This document shows, in pieces, positions 40,040 through 64,000 of a stretch of 64,000 bases of DNA. Numbering within the stretch: position 1 is the stretch's first letter; each line of letters begins with the position of its first letter. The notes under the pieces were generated by a model that had not been told where the DNA came from, searched no databases, and saw only the letters and a program-made list of their open reading frames with translations. The DNA comes from Strix aluco. Lineage: Eukaryota > Chordata > Aves > Strigiformes > Strigidae. Both the position numbers and the translations under genes were made by a program. The stretch lies in NCBI RefSeq assembly GCF_031877795.1, contig NC_133932.1:72529937-72593936 (forward strand), read 5' to 3'.

Positions 40040-41330
40040 CTGCTAAAGGCATTTTTTTTGTCCCCTCAGCCCCCCAGTTTTACTGGAACAATTCAGCTTG
40101 GCTTATTGGTGGGGAGGAGCAGCGAAGCTGCATGGTGGGGACTGGCAGCACAGGAACTGTGCTGATGCACACTTGTTCTAACTCCTGTTGCCTTGATAGC
40201 CTCTCACAGCCTAGCAGCCGATGTACTTTCAGCATAGCAGCTGTAGGCTGGGCCGCTAGTCAAGCTGGGCCAGCGCTAGGTCTTGCATTAACAGTGGCTG
40301 TGCCATGTGCCTGTTCCGTGCCAGCTCTTCTGCATCCCACCGGCTGCAAGCAAGTGTTTTCCTCCATTACTTTGAGGTTTCTTTCCCCATTACTAACCCC
40401 GGAGTGCAGCCTGGAGCTGGGCTGGTTGTGGCTGTGCTGTGGGAGCCAGGTGGAACCCCTCCCTGCCAGGGCTAGTGATGGTGGGTGAAAGTGGGGACCC
40501 AGGTGTCTGCCTGCTTTGCCTGGGAGAGGAACCTCATTTTACAAGTATTTATTTTCCTCCTCTTTCTCCCCATTACGTTTGTCAGGATTATGTGAAGTGT
40601 TTGAACAGTGAAATAAAAGAGATGTTATTTTTGGCCATGCTGGGTGAATGTGACCTACAGGCCTGCCTGTGCCCAAGGTGATGGCTGGGCCAGGCTGTGA
40701 CCTGAGGGCGAGGGAGGGATGGCAGGGTGAGTAGATGAGGATCTGTGCCGGCCTGGTTGGGAAGCCCCATCCTGCTTCCTGCCCCTCGCAGGTGCTGGTG
40801 GTGCAAGACTGAGGTTGCCATTGGCCCCTAACAACCCCAAGGTGGCTTCGAGTCTCCTGAGGGCCACAAAAGGAGCCTGAACCCGTTGGGTGCCTATGGG
40901 CAGGCAGAGCTGCTGAGCCACCGCTTTGGCTTAGTTATGCCCTTGCCCATGTTGTGGTGGGAAGCACCACTGCCTGTTTTTACTTCTCTGCTCGTGTGTT
41001 ATGGAGTGCAGTGATGTTACTTGTTCCCCTTGTCCAGCATGTCTTGCACCCATGTGTGCCTGGTCCCCAACAGCTGCGAGGCTGGGCCCCTGCTCACCCT
41101 TGGTGGGCACAGGTAGCCATCCCTGAGGATGCTGCTGGTCCCTACGCAGTTACAGGGGCTGCTGCTGACTGCACTGGGCTGCCATCAGCACATCAGCAGT
41201 GCCCCCCCCACCCCTCCCCAGCCTCCCTTCTGGCAGCAATCTGATGCCTTCTGTTGTGGGGTCATGTTTATGGCTTGTCATTTGCTAATTTTCTGTTTCT
41301 GGCACATGTGGACAAGCCCCATCACATAGG
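40040..41330. other. Unexplained GC-richer block between the two genes
   Basis: This stretch is clearly richer in G and C than its flanks, with many CTG, CAG and GCC words, but is not dense in CpG. It is open in several overlapping frames on both strands without any recognisable protein. I do not recognise it as a known repeat. It could be an old repeat, a lncRNA exon, or part of an extended 3' UTR. Confidence 0.4.
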
Positions 41331-41710
41331 GTGTGAACAAACTCAGCTGATCTGGTTGATACCCTCTGAGGAAATAATTGGTGTCAGCTGATGTCTCTAT
41401 ATTGACTTCACTGTATTTGTGCTGATATACTGATGCGGTATTACCTACAGAAGGGGAATATATTGTCATTTACCTTCTCCAGGCTAAGCAGCATGTTATA
41501 CTTCCAACATGTTTTCAAACAGGAAAGTGTAGGAAGCAAACAGCATGCTTTGAAGCAAAAGATTTGACTTGGTAAAACCCAGGCAAAATACTTGTGTTTT
41601 TTACATCCTAGGCTAGAGCACTATAGTCCAGTAAAAAGAATGTTTTGTTTTGCTGTAGCTGAGTTTTTCCTGTATAAAACCTTTTTAACTTCTTGGAAGT
41701 GGGTTCTGGG

Positions 41711-42122
41711 ATCACAGAATCATGGAATGGTTTGGGTTGGAAGGGACCTTTAAAGATCACCTAGTTCCAACCCCCCTGCCATGGGCAGGGACATCTTCAA
41801 CTAGATCAGGCTCCTCAAAGCCTCGTCCAACCTGGCCTTGAATGCTTTCAGGGATGTGGCATCCACAACTTCTCTGGGCAACCTGTTCCAGTGTCTCACC
41901 ACCCTCATCGTAACAAATGTCCTCCTGCCCCATCTAAATCTACCCTCTTTCAGTTTAAAACCACTGCCCCTTGTCCTGTCACTAGAGGCCTTGGTAAAAG
42001 GTCTCTCTCAGTCTTTCTTATAATCCCCCCTTTATATATTGAAATGCTGCAGAAAGGTCTCCCTGGAGCCTTCTCTTCTCCAGGCTGAAAAATCTCAAGT
42101 CTCTCAGCCTTTCTTTATAGGA
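41711..42122 (-). mobile_element. CR1 LINE 3' fragment
   Basis: The + strand starts ATCACAGAATCATGGAATGG and GTTTGGGTTGGAAGGGACCT, passes CCATGGGCAGGGACATCTTC and CTCTGGGCAACCTGTTCCAG, and reaches TTCTCTTCTCCAGGCTGAA before losing similarity near 42122. It is antisense relative to RAB20 and in the same orientation as COL4A2. Confidence 0.94.
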
Positions 42123-43428
42123 GAGGAGGTAAGCTTGCAGCTCAGGGGCAGTTTGAGTAAGTCAGTTCCATTCCATGCTTGCTTTGGGTTAGCTCACCAG
42201 GTGAAATCCTCTGGCTGCTGCAAGTATTCCACATTTGCATGCACAAGCTCCTTCCCCCTCTCAAACAGTGATTACGCAGGCTTTGGAGAAACACGGGTAT
42301 GAGTACACAGACCTGAAGCACATGATGTACTCAAAGAAAGTACAGAAGTTCAAGTCTGCTTGGCACCTCATGGGGTTTTGTGCTTGGTTTGTTTTTTTCC
42401 TGCACCATGCCTGTGCGTTCAACTGAATGCCGTGTTGATACCGTGCTGAACAAACTTGTTAAGAACAGCTTATGTGAGTCAGAGAAAATTAAGAGGCAAA
42501 GCAACACCCAGAGGAAGACCTATCTGCTGAAGTTTTACATGCAAAAAAAATTAGCTACTTAGGAAGATTATGTAATGTATTAGCCATGAAAATCCAAATA
42601 CTTTGCTGTTGTTGTCGACATAATTGCTTTTTACAGATTTTTTGTGTAACCTCCACTTGAATTCTCTTAAACCACTGAATGTGCTGCAGTGCCAGAGTTG
42701 CATGCTGTAAAAATCACAAGTGATAACTGTGTGATCATCCCATGACCTGCAAGAAGTAAGTTGCTGATTCTTGGGTGTTTGTTACTGTCATGTGTAATTT
42801 AAAAGAACTAGCAAATGTGGAATAGATTTGGCTCATGTTGACTGCCATGTTTTCAATTCTAAGTATTTTAATTAGCTGAAACAAATACTAGTGTGAGTAG
42901 TTTGGGGGCTGCCTTTCAGAGCTATAGCATGGCCAGAGAGCTCATTTCAAGCTCAGGTAATTTCTCTGTTTACGGATATATCTGGTTATATGTACAACTA
43001 ATCTAGGTTAGACTATGCTAGCTAAGAACTTTAACTTAATTTACACTTCATATTTTTCGCAGAGGTAACAGTTGTCAAGTTTGGTTAATGTTGGTTTCCT
43101 GAACATTGTAGAGCATGAATAATACATTGCTTTAATCTGCAACATTGCAATTTATTGGCTTAAATTCTTCTAACAACAGATGTAATACTATTTCAGTAGT
43201 TCAGCTAAGCAAGCAGTTTTTGGATCTTTTTAAGTGCCATGAAATAAACAAGTGTATTCCTGGTTGAAGAGTTTGAATTTCAGTGGAAGGAGATTTCTGG
43301 TAGTGCTTTTCTAACTCCTTAGGTGCAAAAAAAGTAATTCAACAGAGCAGTCCATATGCATTGTATAGAAAAAACACTGTTTACAAAATGGAAATCATCA
43401 ACAAATAGAGGTGTAGAAAAAAAAGGGG

Positions 43429-43434
43429 TTTATT
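43429..43434 (-). promoter_or_regulatory. COL4A2: Candidate COL4A2 polyadenylation signal (distal)
   Basis: TTTATT on the + strand, that is AATAAA on the minus strand, about 1.4 kb past the COL4A2 stop. A 3' UTR of roughly this length would fit the gene, but nearer signals exist. Confidence 0.3.
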
Positions 43435-44505
43435 TATGATACAGAGAGGTTGGAATATAATTACAAAAGCCAAGAAGCATCTGAAGCAGGAGAGGTGAAC
43501 TGTTGAAAAATCAGCTGTCATTGCTATAAAAATCTGATTTCAGTTTTAAGCATTCGGGTATATAATCAGACTATGCAAATAGGAAATTTGCAGCTGATCC
43601 ATTTTTTTCCTCCCTCTCTTGCAGTGGTGAGGGACAACTTTGGGCTAAATTGCTTCTTTCTACAGAAGGAAAGAGCTGGCCATTCTGTCCATTTATCAAG
43701 CCTGGCATGCAATAACCTGGTTCTCTATGAGAAAAATAGCGCCAAATAAATGCCTTGCTTCCTTTCCCTTTGGTTTTGCAAGGATGGCTGTGTGTAAGTT
43801 GCGATGGTGGTAATCCCATTGTCATACGTCCCCAGCTGCCAGGACAGCATGCCTTCAGACAGACAACTGGCAGGTCTGGAAGTTCTGTGTTTGAAGATCA
43901 TGTGGCATTGAGCAATATGCTCTCCTCCAAAACTCACTCTATGTGTGATAGCTGCTCCAACAGTATGCAGTTAAAATCTGTGATGAGTGGCTCGGTTTCA
44001 GAGGGGAAAAGCTGCAATGCAAAAACCACCCTGTGCCACTGCTGTGTGGGCAGTGCAACACAGTGGAGCAAGAGACCTTTGTAAATGATCCTTTGGCCAG
44101 GGGTACATCTAGAAAAAAATCATCAAGCTGGTAAAATAGTCTCCTAATCAAAATAGGAAGACTTTCATTTTGTGGTCACTATTTTTGGGAGGCCTGTGGG
44201 CTTCTCTGCTATTGCCAGTAGTTAAGTGCTAAAGCATGGTGAGGCTTGAAAAAAACCAAATACAATAAAAAGGTGATTGTTTTGGGTGTGTTTGAAATGC
44301 CCAAGCATAAAATACTAAAATCAAAGTTAGGTTTCAATGCTGGACATAAGCACTTCCCAGAGTATATTTTCAGCACTTTGATCACCCTGTGTTAATTTAC
44401 AGAACTGTAGCTGTTAGTGTTTACTGTTGTGACAAATACAGTAAATAGAAAAGATACATATATTCTCTTAAAGTAAATGTAGTGGGTGTCTGACCAAGGT
44501 AACCA

Positions 44506-44511
44506 TTTATT
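44506..44511 (-). promoter_or_regulatory. COL4A2: Candidate COL4A2 polyadenylation signal (middle)
   Basis: AATAAA on the minus strand about 310 bases after the COL4A2 stop. Confidence 0.35.
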
Positions 44512-44737
44512 ATTGAAGTTTTTTTGGTGTTTTAAAGCTGCAAGTATTTGTATCAGTTGGCAAATGACATAACGTTAGTCTAGCAAAAAATGTATATATA
44601 CTATATAGTAGAACACAACACTAGATTTGTGTGTTAGACTTAATTTGTGTTACACTTAATTTGCTTTTACAGACATTTTTAAAAATTAACTTTCCATTCA
44701 GCTTCTGAGGTAATAAGTTAAAAAAGCACCAACATGA

Positions 44738-44743
44738 TTTATT
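44738..44743 (-). promoter_or_regulatory. COL4A2: Candidate COL4A2 polyadenylation signal (proximal)
   Basis: AATAAA on the minus strand only about 80 bases after the COL4A2 stop. Probably too close to be the main site. Confidence 0.2.
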
Positions 44744-44821
44744 CAAATATCTAACCATCATAGAAGGTTCCGCTGTATAAGAACTACATGATAAGCAGGT
44801 TCCTTATACTGTGGAAGACTT

Positions 44822-63686
<18,865 letters not shown>

Positions 63687-64000
63687 CTAAAATACCATAA
63701 TCATGCATTAGAGAGCATAAATGTCTAGCGAGCTGATTATTACGTATCACTTCTGCGTATGCAGTAGTCTCTCAGGGTATGTTCTTCCCCTGAAAATTCA
63801 GTGAGAACAGGAAAAGCAAATTAAAAGACTGCTCATTAGTTTTAAAATAATTGACATTACCAGTACTGATCTCAATATTTGCATCAGAAAGGTTGACTGG
63901 CTCTTTCAAATGAATGGAAACAATTTGGCACCAGGTGGATATAGACGGAGCAGGCCTCTTTCACTTTTAAACACCAAATTCTGTAATTTCTTATCTTCTC

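Larger units (their letters stand above)
36875..44821. other. Space between the convergent RAB20 and COL4A2 coding regions
   Basis: This stretch must contain both 3' UTRs. It holds three CR1 fragments, a 22-base C tract and a GC-rich block near 40.0-41.3 kb. No open frame here has a recognisable domain. The largest frames (39.9-41.3 kb and 43.7-44.1 kb) have low-complexity or random-looking translations. Confidence 0.75.

Noticed and set aside
43755-44084. Plus-strand Cys/Ser-rich frame of 109 codons near the COL4A2 3' UTR
   Set aside because: The Cys pattern fits no known knot or finger, there is no secretory signal, and it lies antisense in the likely 3' UTR.

Overview
The window is vertebrate nuclear DNA and almost certainly from a bird. 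Two multi-exon genes with clear orthologues dominate it, the interspersed repeats are CR1 LINE fragments with the avian 3' end, and there is a solo LTR of a type I know from bird endogenous retroviruses. No tRNA, rRNA, CRISPR or bacterial-style operon is visible. I cannot name the species.

Layout. 1-8070 is AT-rich intergenic DNA with no supportable gene. A CR1 fragment (8071-8382) lies just before a strong CpG island (about 8640-9650) that holds the promoter and first exon of RAB20. RAB20 runs on the + strand: exon 1 at 9252-9423, an intron of about 26.9 kb, and exon 2 at 36354-36874, together 230 codons plus stop. Its intron carries a 1.1 kb CR1 fragment with recognisable reverse transcriptase, plus simple repeats, and no second gene that I can support. 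36875-44821 is the space between the two genes, with three CR1 fragments, a 22-base C tract and an unexplained GC-rich stretch near 40.0-41.3 kb.

From 44822 to 63686 the minus strand carries the 3' half of COL4A2 (collagen type IV alpha-2). I placed nineteen exons by hand from reading frame, Gly-X-Y repeats and GT/AG splice sites. They give 903 codons plus stop: sixteen collagenous exons, one junction exon and two further NC1 exons. All junction phases agree, so the reading frame is continuous. The gene continues beyond the right edge of the window.

RAB20 and COL4A2 point at each other (tail to tail), with about 7.9 kb between their stop codons. From memory this is also the arrangement on human 13q34. 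The two proteins do not act together as far as I know: RAB20 is an intracellular trafficking GTPase and COL4A2 is a basement-membrane structural protein. The pairing looks like conserved synteny, not a functional operon.

I found no convincing new biological system. The items worth a second look are small: a repeated Gly-to-Ala interruption motif in two COL4A2 exons, an N-glycosylation sequon inside a triple-helix interruption, a duplication next to a COL4A2 splice donor, a solo LTR with near-intact target duplication, several inverted repeats, and an unexplained GC-rich block.
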